This document shows positions 35,513-43,621 of a stretch of 48,988 bases of DNA, piece after piece. Position 1 is the first letter of the stretch, and each line of letters begins with the position of its first letter. This stretch comes from Clostridia bacterium (GTDB taxonomy: Bacteria > Bacillota > Clostridia > Oscillospirales > SIG627). The notes under the pieces were generated by a model. The model did no database searches and was not told where the DNA came from. It saw only the letters and a list, made by a program, of their open reading frames with translations. The translations under genes and the position numbers were made by a program. Location of the stretch: positions 1 to 48,988 of the forward strand of contig JAFUKG010000004.1 in the NCBI GenBank assembly GCA_017467865.1, written 5' to 3'.

Positions 35513-36475
35513 TCAGCCCTTCTTAATAGCAATTTCATTATACTTCATCATATAGACACCATCATCATACTGTCCAATGTTTTTGTCGTTTGCTTTACCG
35601 TCAAGGTTATTCAAAATCAGTGTCATATGGTCACATCCGCACTCATAAGCATGGGGATATCCTCCGCCGAAGCGAGGGTTAACTTCAGAAATATAGTATT
35701 TTCCGTCTACTTCAAAAATGTCTATATCAATCTGTCCAGACCAACCGCTCTCTTTGGCAAATTTCTCTATTAAATCAAACAACTTCTGATCCTTAAATGA
35801 AACTGCCTTATCGGTTTCTCCTGCACGCATAACTATTTTCTTTTTGGTGAAGATTGATACAACATCGCCGCTTATCATATCAATGTATACGTCTGCACCT
35901 ATTTCCTGACCGTTCAAGAATTCCTGTATCATCAAATTGTCGTTATGCTCAAAAAGTAATTCAACAGTCTCTTTATCGTAAACCTTGGAAATAGCAATAC
36001 TTGCACTGCCGCGAACAGGCTTTACAAAAACGGGGTAGGTAATTTTTCCCGCATCTACGTCAGCGTAAAATTTTTCTTTATCAACATAGCTTTTAGCACA
36101 GTTATAGCCTTTATCCAAAAGCCACTCGTACATTTCCATCTTGTCAAGTGCTCTTTCACAAAGCTCATAAGATGAGCCTATTACAGTAACTCCGAGACGG
36201 GCAAAATCGTCCTTATGCTTTGCGAGCAGAGAAAGCTCGGGGTCAATCAAAGACAATACACCTGTTATATTCTCTTTTTTGCAAATATCGAAAATTACTT
36301 CGATGTATCCATCATCAGTCATCCTTGGCACTTTATAAAACTTATCAGCTTCATAAACAGCAGGAGCAAGCTCGCTCATATCTGTTGCAATAACTTTGCC
36401 CTTATCTTTTATAGCTTTTTTAAAATACTGCACAACCTTATTTCTTGTACCCGCACTTAAAATCAAAACGTCCAT
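35513..36475 (-). CDS. ATP-grasp ligase, carbamoyl-phosphate-synthase-like
   Basis: A 320-residue ATP-grasp protein: an N-terminal Rossmann-like pre-ATP-grasp domain (LILSAGTRNKVVQYFKKA), then ATP-binding strands (YPVFVKPVRGSASIAI, about 148-163) and the metal-binding motif ISEVNPRFGGGYPHA (about 268-282), with Glu and Asn intact. Such enzymes join a carboxylate to an amine or thiol through an acyl phosphate. Many polysaccharide loci carry one, but few have a known substrate. It starts 3 nt after the PLP enzyme stop and forms a cassette with it and a second ATP-grasp gene. Confidence 0.87.
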   Translation of the reverse strand: MDVLILSAGTRNKVVQYFKKAIKDKGKVIATDMSELAPAVYEADKFYKVPRMTDDGYIEVIFDICKKENITGVLSLIDPELSLLAKHKDDFARLGVTVIGSSYELCERALDKMEMYEWLLDKGYNCAKSYVDKEKFYADVDAGKITYPVFVKPVRGSASIAISKVYDKETVELLFEHNDNLMIQEFLNGQEIGADVYIDMISGDVVSIFTKKKIVMRAGETDKAVSFKDQKLFDLIEKFAKESGWSGQIDIDIFEVDGKYYISEVNPRFGGGYPHAYECGCDHMTLILNNLDGKANDKNIGQYDDGVYMMKYNEIAIKKG

Positions 36476-36478
36476 AAA

Positions 36479-37411
36479 TTACTCTCCTAATTCGTTTAAA
36501 TAATCAAAAAACAACGGGGTTCCTCCGGTATGAATAAAAAGAATTTTTTTGCCTTGTAGCTCCTTCTTATTCAAATAATTTAACATTCCATAAAACGCTT
36601 TGCCGGTATACGTTGAATCAAGCGGCAAACCATATTTTTTCAAAGCATCCAATATACAATCGTCTACTTCTTTGGGGTGTGCTCCATAGCCGTCAAAAAT
36701 GTAACTGTCATCAAAAACGGTAGCGTTTTCTATTTCCTCATCAGACACATTAATCTTATTCTCAAGCAAATATTCTTTAATACTGTTTAAAACAACATTT
36801 CTGCCTCTATGAGATTTTCTCGCAATGCTTATCCCCACAATCGTTCTTTCGTCTCTGTTTATAAGCTGTCCGCAAACGAGTCCAGCCTGTGTAGTTCCTG
36901 TTCCCGAAGCGTGAAAAATATAGTCAAAATGAATATTGTTCGCTCTTTCATAATTGCGAATCTCTTCATAACAATTAACGTATGCCTGTGTGCCTATGTT
37001 GCCATGACCTCCACCTGCAATAAAATATGGATTCTTTCCTTTGGCTCTTAGAGTTTTGAGTGTATTTTCAATAGTATCGTGCACATTATCAACAGGACAA
37101 ACCGTTATTTCAGCACCAAAAGCTTCCATCATTTTACTGTTGTACGTTTTTTCAGAAGCTTCTTCAGGAGATATTATAAAGCACTTCATTCCCCTTGATG
37201 ATGCCATATTGGCAACAACACGGCAATGGTTTGAACTGCTGCTTCCGTAAGTTACGACACAATCATACGAACCGTTATCTATTTTTTCAAAAAAGAGTTG
37301 TGCTTTTCTTGCTTTGTTGCCACCAAACGAAAACGGAATGTAATCTTCCCGCTTTATGAAAAAAGAACACTCGTTTATATCACATAATTTGTGAATTATC
37401 GTTTCTTTCAT
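36479..37411 (-). CDS. PLP-dependent fold-type II enzyme, D-cysteine desulfhydrase/ACC deaminase family
   Basis: A 310-residue enzyme with the PLP lysine in GGNKARK (Lys33), the substrate carboxylate loop SSSSNHC (57-63) and the phosphate-binding GTGTTQAG (about 170). It is complete. Relatives eliminate or deaminate small D-amino acids or aminocyclopropane carboxylate. In a polysaccharide locus the more likely purpose is to supply or remodel a small amino acid or keto acid for the adjacent ATP-grasp ligases; this is inference. The ATG 37411 comes directly after the upstream stop codon (TAGTATG); a TTG three codons earlier is disfavoured because GAGAG would be too close. Confidence 0.85.
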   Translation of the reverse strand: MKETIIHKLCDINECSFFIKREDYIPFSFGGNKARKAQLFFEKIDNGSYDCVVTYGSSSSNHCRVVANMASSRGMKCFIISPEEASEKTYNSKMMEAFGAEITVCPVDNVHDTIENTLKTLRAKGKNPYFIAGGGHGNIGTQAYVNCYEEIRNYERANNIHFDYIFHASGTGTTQAGLVCGQLINRDERTIVGISIARKSHRGRNVVLNSIKEYLLENKINVSDEEIENATVFDDSYIFDGYGAHPKEVDDCILDALKKYGLPLDSTYTGKAFYGMLNYLNKKELQGKKILFIHTGGTPLFFDYLNELGE

Positions 37412-37412
37412 A

Positions 37413-38687
37413 CTAATCAAACTCTCTCAAACCAATATAGTACTCTTCTCTTAATGATTCATAATCATCAAAAATAATGAACATATTATTGCTTTTAGAA
37501 TCATATATTTTAAAATTAGAATTAATGTACTTTAACGTTTCACACACATCTTCAATGTTTTTGCCATATACACCTATCAATCCCGAGTTTGTATCTTTTC
37601 TTATTAAATCTCCTTTACGCTTCGGTAAATCTAAATAAATATTCTCTTTTTTTTCGAGTTCTTCAAGACCTTTTATTTCTGAGATCTCTCCATCATATTT
37701 TGAAAACAAATGGTAGGAAACTGCACATCCCTCTATAGCCGTATTCAATTCTTTGGGCAAATGCTTTGCTTGATGTTTCACACCAATAGAAATTTCCAAC
37801 ATCCACTTTATGACGTTAAACCCGATAACACGAGAATATGGGACATAAGTCATAACACCACCAAATCTATACCCCATTTCCAAAAAATAGAAATTGTCAT
37901 CCTCATCAAGAATACAATCAAACCATACTATGCCTTCTTTGCATCCTGCTTTTTGTATTATTTTTTTTGCACTCTCGTTGACTTCCTCAATATATTTTTT
38001 CAAGTGGCATGTTGTTGTGATTTTAAGTGAATATAAGTTGCTCTTTTCACCGGGTTGATGATGTGTAGAATTAAAATATAATAAGCGTGCTTCACCATTC
38101 GCTAACACATAATGAACATTATACTCTTTGCCCTTGAGCATTCTCTCTACTATGATATTTTCGTTAGAAATACTTCTCGCATATTTATAGCAATCTGATA
38201 ATTCATTACTACTCATACAGTAACTCATTCCTCTGTTACCACTTTTATCAGAAGGCTTGATCACCACAGGAAAAGAAATTTTTTCAATATCCTCTTTTTT
38301 CAATTCATCAGTTAAATGATAATCCTGTGCAATAGGTGCGCCTACTTCTTTGCAAATCTTTTTAAATTCAAATTTATCTCTAGCAACTTTCCAAGAATAA
38401 TCATCTGCACAATAAATCGGAAGATTTAATCTTCTGCATATTTCTCGGGCATTATTTATATTAAAATCACTTGCACCAAACATTATAGCGGAAATATTTT
38501 CTTCCTTACACTTTTGAGTCAACAAATCTACATCCGTAGTGCTAATTTTCCAAGATTCATCAGCCAACTTTTTTGTAGGTGAATTGTTCATTAAGTCGGA
38601 AACTATAACATAAAGTCCCATATTATGAGCTTCTTTGACCACTTCCGCTGTGGAATAATCACTTCCCAAAACCAATAGCTTTTTCAT
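37413..38687 (-). CDS. ATP-grasp domain protein with altered metal-binding motif
   Basis: A 424-residue ATP-grasp protein: N-terminal domain (LLVLGSDYSTAEVVKEA), ATP-binding strand FPVVIKPSDKSGNRGM (about 139-154), IIVERMLKGKEYNVHYV, and the metal-binding region FYFLEMGYRFGGV. Where the neighbouring ATP-grasp protein has EVNPRFGG this one has EMGYRFGG: the Asn that usually binds the second magnesium is Gly. About 110 further C-terminal residues are of unknown fold. It is A+T-rich like the PLP gene after it. Either a ligase with different metal use or a weakly active partner is possible. Confidence 0.83.
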   Translation of the reverse strand: MKKLLVLGSDYSTAEVVKEAHNMGLYVIVSDLMNNSPTKKLADESWKISTTDVDLLTQKCKEENISAIMFGASDFNINNAREICRRLNLPIYCADDYSWKVARDKFEFKKICKEVGAPIAQDYHLTDELKKEDIEKISFPVVIKPSDKSGNRGMSYCMSSNELSDCYKYARSISNENIIVERMLKGKEYNVHYVLANGEARLLYFNSTHHQPGEKSNLYSLKITTTCHLKKYIEEVNESAKKIIQKAGCKEGIVWFDCILDEDDNFYFLEMGYRFGGVMTYVPYSRVIGFNVIKWMLEISIGVKHQAKHLPKELNTAIEGCAVSYHLFSKYDGEISEIKGLEELEKKENIYLDLPKRKGDLIRKDTNSGLIGVYGKNIEDVCETLKYINSNFKIYDSKSNNMFIIFDDYESLREEYYIGLREFD

Positions 38688-38690
38688 GAA

Positions 38691-39359
38691 TTAAACGTGC
38701 TCCTTTTTTTGTATACTGTTTCCCCTCACAACATCCAATCTTCCGTGTCCTTCACCATGCTGATTTCCCACTATAATATCCGATCTCTTTATTGTCTTTA
38801 AAACAGTAAGAAAAATAATCTTACAATCGAACCAAAAACTACAATTTTTTATGTAAAAAAGATCTTGTTTCAGCCGCTCATCCCATTCCGTAATACTTCG
38901 ACCATTTACTTGCGCCCATCCAGATAATCCTGGTCTTACATCATGACGATGACTTTCCTCTTCAGTATAATAAGGCAAATACTCCACCAAAAGAGGTCTT
39001 GGTCCTATGATACTCATATCTCCTTTTAAAATGTTCCACAATTCCGGAAGTTCATCTAAACTTGTTGATCTTAGTCTTCTTCCAAAGGCAGGCAACCGTT
39101 GCTCATCCGACAACAAATTACCATTTTCATCTCTTGCATCTGTCATAGAACGAAATTTGTATAAATTAAATATCTTTTCATTAAAACCTGGTCTAGCTTG
39201 CTTGAAAATTATAGGTGACCCCAGTTTTATTTTAACTAAAATTGCTGTAACTAACAAAACAGGAGACAATAGCACCAAGGCTACCAAAGAACACACGATG
39301 TCCATCGTTCTCTTGCCATATTTTTTATAAAATGATTTATTCTTATTGTTTTTCAACAT
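38691..39359 (-). CDS. Undecaprenyl-phosphate sugar phosphotransferase (PglC/WcaJ C-terminal type)
   Basis: Starts the lipid-linked repeat unit by moving a sugar 1-phosphate from a UDP-sugar to undecaprenyl phosphate. The 222 residues are the minimal monotopic form: one re-entrant membrane helix (about 19-45), KFRSM (68-72), the catalytic pair Asp102-Glu103 in SLDELPEL, IIGPRPL and GLSGWAQVNGR. In PglC itself the substrate is a UDP-diacetamido sugar, and the aminotransferase and acetyltransferase genes just upstream fit such a donor. Confidence 0.92.
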   Translation of the reverse strand: MLKNNKNKSFYKKYGKRTMDIVCSLVALVLLSPVLLVTAILVKIKLGSPIIFKQARPGFNEKIFNLYKFRSMTDARDENGNLLSDEQRLPAFGRRLRSTSLDELPELWNILKGDMSIIGPRPLLVEYLPYYTEEESHRHDVRPGLSGWAQVNGRSITEWDERLKQDLFYIKNCSFWFDCKIIFLTVLKTIKRSDIIVGNQHGEGHGRLDVVRGNSIQKKEHV

Positions 39360-39373
39360 TAATCAACTCGCTT

Positions 39374-39895
39374 TCAATTATTTTTAACCTTCCGATAAAC
39401 CCCCAAATGGCCATCCGGATTAATTTTCACAGTGCGCAATATCCCGCTATACTCAGCGTTATTTACTTTATTAAATCCATTTTTGTGCGCAACCTTTATT
39501 GAGGATACATTATCATGCCTTATATACTCAAAGACATCTTGGTATTGGTAATCTATACACAAAATTAAGCCTTTTACAAGTATATTTCCGTATCCATTTC
39601 CTCTGTATGCTTCATCAACATAAAGAGAGCCTATCACCACGTCATTTCTGGTACAAAATTTATTTCTACCCGATCCTTTTGCTATAATTCCATACCCTAT
39701 AATCTCGTCATCCTTAACCATATATATAGTTCTATATCCACCTCTAACATAATCTAAAGTTTCTCTTATTTTTCTTGAAAATAATTTTTCATAATTAGCC
39801 ATAGGCTTATAAAAATAATGAAACAACCTTGTCTTAAACCTATAAAAATCCACTTCGTCTACCGTTGTAACATATAATAAAGAATTGTCTAACAT
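39374..39895 (-). CDS. GNAT-family N-acetyltransferase, likely sugar-modifying
   Basis: A 173-residue GNAT protein with the acetyl-CoA motif VIGSLYVDEAYRGNGYGNILV (about 90-110; R-G-x-G-x-G form) and a GFNK-type C-terminal strand. Between an aminotransferase and a PglC-like transferase its likely role is N-acetylation of a 4-amino-4,6-dideoxy sugar nucleotide, as WecD does in another pathway. A role in modifying a protein cannot be excluded. A+T-rich. The ribosome-binding site is GAGGAA. Confidence 0.8.
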   Translation of the reverse strand: MLDNSLLYVTTVDEVDFYRFKTRLFHYFYKPMANYEKLFSRKIRETLDYVRGGYRTIYMVKDDEIIGYGIIAKGSGRNKFCTRNDVVIGSLYVDEAYRGNGYGNILVKGLILCIDYQYQDVFEYIRHDNVSSIKVAHKNGFNKVNNAEYSGILRTVKINPDGHLGVYRKVKNN

Positions 39896-39907
39896 AATTT
39901 TTATTCC

Positions 39908-41176
39908 TCACGCAAAACAAGATTTTATTATTTCAATAACCTTAAGCTGTTCTTTCTCGGTCATTGATATATCGCTGGGGAGGCAAAGTCCTCTATGGAA
40001 GATATCCATTCCTACGTCGAGGGGTTTTCCGTCGGCACCGAGGCTACCACCGCTGATATAAGCGTTGGTCTTTGCACGTCCGTCTCCCTCGCGGGTAACA
40101 AAGGGGTTCATTCTGTACATAGGCTGCATATGCATAGGCTTCCAGATAGGTCTGCCTTCTGCGTTGAAGCTTGCAAGGGTTTCGAGAATTTCGGTGGGGC
40201 AGGACTTTCCGTGCTCAGCGTTATAGAGTGCCTCGCTGTCTCCTCTCACCTGACGGCACATAGCCTCATCGTCAATGAGCATACAAGAAAGCCAAAAATT
40301 AGGAACCATCATATATTCGTCATAAGGATTCATAGCTACTGGCAGGTCTTTAAAGCCCTCTTTATATCTGTCGTAAATCTCTTTTTTCTTTGCGATGTGT
40401 TCATCAAGGTAAGGTATCTGCCCTCTCACAACGCCTGCAATAACGTTGCTCATACGGTAGTTATAGCCTACCTCTTCATGCTGATACCAAGGGGCGTTTT
40501 CACGGCTTTGGGTGGACCATTTGCGTGCTTTATTTGCGGCATCCTCATCGTCGGTCAACAGCATTCCGCCCGAAGAACCCGTTATGATTTTGTTTCCGTT
40601 AAAGGAAATTGCGTTATACTGACCAAAGCTTCCTGTCTGAACGCCCTTATAGGTTGCGCCAAGTGACTCAGCTGCGTCCTCTATAATCACGGCGCCGTGC
40701 TTTTTGGCAATAGCGCATATTTCGTCAAACTTCGCAGGTGTGCCGTAAAGATTAGCAACAATAATAACCTTGGTGTCAGGATATAACTCAAAGGCTTTTT
40801 CAAGGGCAACGGGGTCCATATTCCAGGTGTCGTATTCGGTGTCGATGAATATGAGATTTGCTTTTTCATACATTACCGCATTGACTGTGGCGGCAAAGGT
40901 CATATCGGTACAAAAAACGTTATCTCCCGCCTTCACTCCCGCAAGCTTTACCGCAAGGTGAAGAGCTGCCGTTCCCGAAGAAAGGGCAACGGCATATTTG
41001 CAACCGATTTTTTCACATATATTCTTTTCTGTTTCGTTGATATTTTCGCCCACCGTTGACATCCAATTCGTTTCGTAAGCTTTAGTAACGTGCTTCAGCT
41101 CGTCGCCGTGCATCTTAGGTGTTGCAAGCCAAACCTTCTTCTCAAAGGGCTTTATTTCAAGTGAATTTATAAACAT
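39908..41176 (-). CDS. DegT/DnrJ/EryC1 aminotransferase (PglE-like)
   Basis: PLP-dependent sugar aminotransferase converting a UDP-4-keto-6-deoxy sugar to the 4-amino sugar, glutamate being the usual amino donor. In the 422 residues VALSSGTAALHLAVKLAGV (about 63-81), EDAAESLGATYKG and SFNGNKIITGSSGGML (with the PLP-binding Lys) are all present. Longer than PglE by about 35 residues, mostly in an insertion around residues 310-350. It is the first gene of the locus, under the promoter at 41229-41257. A PglF-type retaining dehydratase is not in the window, so the keto-sugar must come from a gene elsewhere or from the CapE product. Confidence 0.92.
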   Translation of the reverse strand: MFINSLEIKPFEKKVWLATPKMHGDELKHVTKAYETNWMSTVGENINETEKNICEKIGCKYAVALSSGTAALHLAVKLAGVKAGDNVFCTDMTFAATVNAVMYEKANLIFIDTEYDTWNMDPVALEKAFELYPDTKVIIVANLYGTPAKFDEICAIAKKHGAVIIEDAAESLGATYKGVQTGSFGQYNAISFNGNKIITGSSGGMLLTDDEDAANKARKWSTQSRENAPWYQHEEVGYNYRMSNVIAGVVRGQIPYLDEHIAKKKEIYDRYKEGFKDLPVAMNPYDEYMMVPNFWLSCMLIDDEAMCRQVRGDSEALYNAEHGKSCPTEILETLASFNAEGRPIWKPMHMQPMYRMNPFVTREGDGRAKTNAYISGGSLGADGKPLDVGMDIFHRGLCLPSDISMTEKEQLKVIEIIKSCFA

Positions 41177-41228
41177 TTTACCTCTTACTTCTTTTTTTAA
41201 AATTTAATTCATACTTATAATTAATAAT

Positions 41229-41257
41229 ATAATACCACACTGCATTACAAAAGTCAA
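41229..41257 (-). promoter_or_regulatory. Promoter of the polysaccharide locus
   Basis: TTGACT (41252-41257), a 17-bp spacer and TATTAT (41229-41234) on the minus strand. It is the only convincing promoter I see for the 17-gene locus and is divergent from the malQ promoter, with about 45 bp between the -35 boxes. Confidence 0.78.
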
Positions 41258-41302
41258 ATGTAAATTAAACATCTGTTCATTTTTTGGTAATTTTCGGAAA
41301 AC

Positions 41303-41331
41303 TTGAAATTTATGATATGATGTGATACAAT
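41303..41331 (+). promoter_or_regulatory. Promoter of malQ
   Basis: TTGAAA (41303-41308), 17 bp, TACAAT (41326-41331). The start site would lie about 25 nt upstream of the TTG start codon. Confidence 0.8.
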
Positions 41332-41362
41332 GTTACTTGCTTAATGAAAGGAGTTGTTTGTT

Positions 41363-42796
41363 TTGAAAAGGTCAAGCGGTGTACTTTTACATATTTCGTC
41401 CCTTCCCGGAAATTACGGCTCTGGGTCTTTGGGAAAAAGTGCAAAAGAATTTATTGATTTCCTCAGCGATGCAGGTTTTTCTTATTGGCAAGTACTTCCC
41501 TTTTGCCTTCCCGACGAATTCAACTCCCCTTACAAATCATATTCCGCATTCAGCTTAAATCCCTTTTTCATAGATTTACCCCTTCTCTTTGAAGAGGGGC
41601 TGATAACCAAGGAAGAGCTTGAACAAGAAAAGCAAGACTCTCCTTATCTTTGTGAATTCAACCGACTTGAACAGCGCATAGGAACGCTGAAAAAAGCATC
41701 CCTCAGATTTGACGTTACCAAATCGAACTCATTCTTCAAGGCTCATCCCCACAGCGAAAAATACTGTGAATTTATGGCAAGAAGAAAAGCTAACGGCAAA
41801 AAGCCTTGGCAAGAATGGACAGTTGAGGACATAGACGAGGAAGAATATAGACTTCGCAAATTCACCGAATACACTTTCTTCAAGCAGTGGCTTGAAATAA
41901 AAGAATATGCCAACTCAAAGGGTATCAAAATAATAGGCGACGTGCCAATTTACGTTTCTCTTGACTCTGCCGACGTATGGGAAAGCCCCAATCTCTTTTT
42001 ACTCGACAAAAGACATCAGCCCACCTCTGTGGCAGGTGTGCCTCCCGATTACTTCAGTGAGGACGGTCAGCTATGGGGCAACCCCCTATATAACTGGCGT
42101 GAGATGAAAAAAGACTCTTTCAAGTGGTGGCGTGACAGAATTGAATTTATGTGCGAGCTCTTTGACGGAGTGAGAATAGACCATTTCAGAGGACTTGAAT
42201 CCTTCTTTTCGGTTCCCGCAAAGGAAACCACCGCTAAGAACGGAAAATGGGTAAAGGGACCGGGAATGGCACTTATCCGAGAGATAAAAAAGGTTGCGGG
42301 CGACAAGCTTATCATAGCCGAGGATTTAGGCGATATTACCACCGAGGTAGAGAGACTTGTAGAAAACAGCTCTTTCCCCGGTATGCGTGTTTTGCAGTTC
42401 GGATTTTTGGGCGACTCGGACTCCCCTCACCTTCCCCACAATTATAAAAACCACTCTATTGCTTACACGGGCACTCACGATAACAACACTCTGCTTGGTT
42501 ACGTGTGGGAATTGAGCGAAGAAAAGAGGAAGGCTTTACTTGACTATTTTGGATACACGGGACAAAATTGGGATGAGTGTTATGACACGGTGCTCAGGCA
42601 GATGCTCGCTTCATCAGCGGGGCTTGTAATCTTCCCCATTCAAGACGTACTGAAATACGGAAGTGACACAAGGCTCAACACTCCGGGAAGCTGCGAAAAA
42701 AACTGGGCTTTCAGAGTAACAAAGGAACAGCTCGACAGTGTGGATACAAATAAATTCAGATATTGGAATATACTTTATTCAAGAGCGTCTTTTTAA
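41363..42796 (+). CDS. malQ: 4-alpha-glucanotransferase (GH77, amylomaltase)
   Basis: Transfers alpha-1,4-glucan segments between maltodextrins, in glycogen/starch metabolism in the cytoplasm. The 477 residues begin KRSSGVLLHISSLPGNYGSGSLG, as in other amylomaltases, and carry the catalytic motifs DGVRIDHFRG (nucleophile Asp), IIAEDLG (acid/base Glu) and TGTHDNNT (third Asp). The start is TTG at 41363, with AAAGGAG ending 9 nt upstream; a TTG at 41354 abuts the ribosome-binding site and cannot be used well. Single-gene transcript with its own promoter and terminator. Confidence 0.95.
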   Translation: MKRSSGVLLHISSLPGNYGSGSLGKSAKEFIDFLSDAGFSYWQVLPFCLPDEFNSPYKSYSAFSLNPFFIDLPLLFEEGLITKEELEQEKQDSPYLCEFNRLEQRIGTLKKASLRFDVTKSNSFFKAHPHSEKYCEFMARRKANGKKPWQEWTVEDIDEEEYRLRKFTEYTFFKQWLEIKEYANSKGIKIIGDVPIYVSLDSADVWESPNLFLLDKRHQPTSVAGVPPDYFSEDGQLWGNPLYNWREMKKDSFKWWRDRIEFMCELFDGVRIDHFRGLESFFSVPAKETTAKNGKWVKGPGMALIREIKKVAGDKLIIAEDLGDITTEVERLVENSSFPGMRVLQFGFLGDSDSPHLPHNYKNHSIAYTGTHDNNTLLGYVWELSEEKRKALLDYFGYTGQNWDECYDTVLRQMLASSAGLVIFPIQDVLKYGSDTRLNTPGSCEKNWAFRVTKEQLDSVDTNKFRYWNILYSRASF

Positions 42797-42807
42797 AGAC
42801 GCTCTTG
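42780..42807 (+). terminator. Terminator of malQ
   Basis: A perfect 12-bp stem (CAAGAGCGTCTT / AAGACGCTCTTG) with loop TTTA, then ACTTTTT. It includes the malQ stop codon, and its 3' end overlaps the -35 box of the mntP promoter. Confidence 0.88.
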
Positions 42808-42833
42808 ACTTTTTGGGAAATATATGGTATACT
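42805..42833 (+). promoter_or_regulatory. Promoter of the mntP riboswitch transcript
   Basis: TTGACT (42805-42810), 17 bp, TATACT (42828-42833). Transcription would start at about 42840, exactly at the 5' strand of the riboswitch P1 stem. Confidence 0.82.
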
Positions 42834-42839
42834 TATAAA

Positions 42840-42954
42840 ATAAGGGAGTAGCAAGCACAATAGTGCAGTAAGTCAACATACTGACCTTCAAGGTCTGGCT
42901 TACTTTAATATGCGAGACTTATGTATAGGGTAAACTGTGCATAGTCTCTTTTTT
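42840..42954 (+). ncRNA. yybP-ykoY manganese riboswitch with intrinsic terminator
   Basis: The leader carries the yybP-ykoY core: GGGAGTAGC near the 5' end, AGTCAACATACTG with CTGGCTTACT, and TGCGAGACTTAT at the 3' end. P1 can form from ATAAG (42840-42844) and CTTAT (42918-42922); hairpins GCAC-AATA-GTGC and GACC-TTCAA-GGTC lie inside. A competing hairpin, GAGACT (42914-42919) and ATG paired with CAT and AGTCTC (42943-42948), ends in TTTTTT (42949-42954). It shares bases with P1, so manganese binding should prevent termination and turn on mntP. Confidence 0.85.
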
Positions 42955-42997
42955 GTATGGTTTACGCCATACAATTTTTATTTTTGGAGAGAAATAT

Positions 42998-43585
42998 ATG
43001 AACTTGGATTTTGCATTTTTTATAACCTCCGTAATGTTTGGAGTAGGTCTTGCGATGGATGCGTTTTCGGTGTCTCTTGTGGCAGGGCTCAACGAACCGG
43101 GAATGAAAAAGAGAAAGATATCTCTTGTTGCGGGAACATTTGCATTCTTTCAGGCACTCATGCCAATGTTGGGATGGGTGTGCGTACACACAATACTTGA
43201 ATACTTTAGCGCCGTGCAAAAATTCATACCGATTATTGCATTTTTACTTCTGATTTATATAGGCGTAAAAATGATAATAGAAAGCCGACGTCCAAAGGAT
43301 GAGGACTCCTGCCCTCTCATAAAGCTCACCTTCGACGTCCTTCTATTACAAGCGATAGCAACTTCAATAGATGCTTTGTCAGTAGGATTTAAAATAGTGG
43401 AATATAACTTTGTTGAAGCGCTTGTTTCGGCAATTATAATTGCCCTCGTTACCTTTGTCATATGCTTTGCAGGAGTTATCCTTGGTAAGAAGACGGGAAC
43501 GCTTTTGTCGGGTAAAGCAAACATTCTTGGGGGTGCAATACTTATAGTTATAGGCGTTCAGATTTTACTTGACTCAATTATATAA
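42998..43585 (+). CDS. mntP: Manganese efflux pump MntP
   Basis: Exports excess Mn(II). The 195-residue membrane protein has six predicted segments in two related halves, each with a conserved Asp in a membrane helix: GLAMDAFSVSL (Asp21) and ATSIDALSVGF. The start is ATG 42998, preceded by GGAGAG; an earlier ATG at 42953 lies in the terminator T-run of the riboswitch and cannot be the start. Regulation by the upstream Mn riboswitch confirms the assignment. Confidence 0.95.
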   Translation: MNLDFAFFITSVMFGVGLAMDAFSVSLVAGLNEPGMKKRKISLVAGTFAFFQALMPMLGWVCVHTILEYFSAVQKFIPIIAFLLLIYIGVKMIIESRRPKDEDSCPLIKLTFDVLLLQAIATSIDALSVGFKIVEYNFVEALVSAIIIALVTFVICFAGVILGKKTGTLLSGKANILGGAILIVIGVQILLDSII

Positions 43586-43621
43586 AACAATAAACGGGCT
43601 TCATTGCCCGTTTATTGTTTT
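43586..43621. terminator. Bidirectional terminator between mntP and the three-repeat lipoprotein gene
   Basis: AAACAATAAACGGGC and GCCCGTTTATTGTTT form a 15-bp perfect stem with loop TTCATT and flanking A/T runs. The last codons of the minus-strand gene lie inside the stem. Confidence 0.88.

Noticed and set aside
39995..40666. A 223-codon plus-strand frame opposite the aminotransferase gene
   Set aside because: Shadow of the real gene; its Cys/His-rich translation resembles no protein family.
42953..42997. Extra N-terminal 15 codons of mntP
   Set aside because: The earlier ATG lies in the terminator T-run and has no ribosome-binding site; the ATG at 42998 has GGAGAG.
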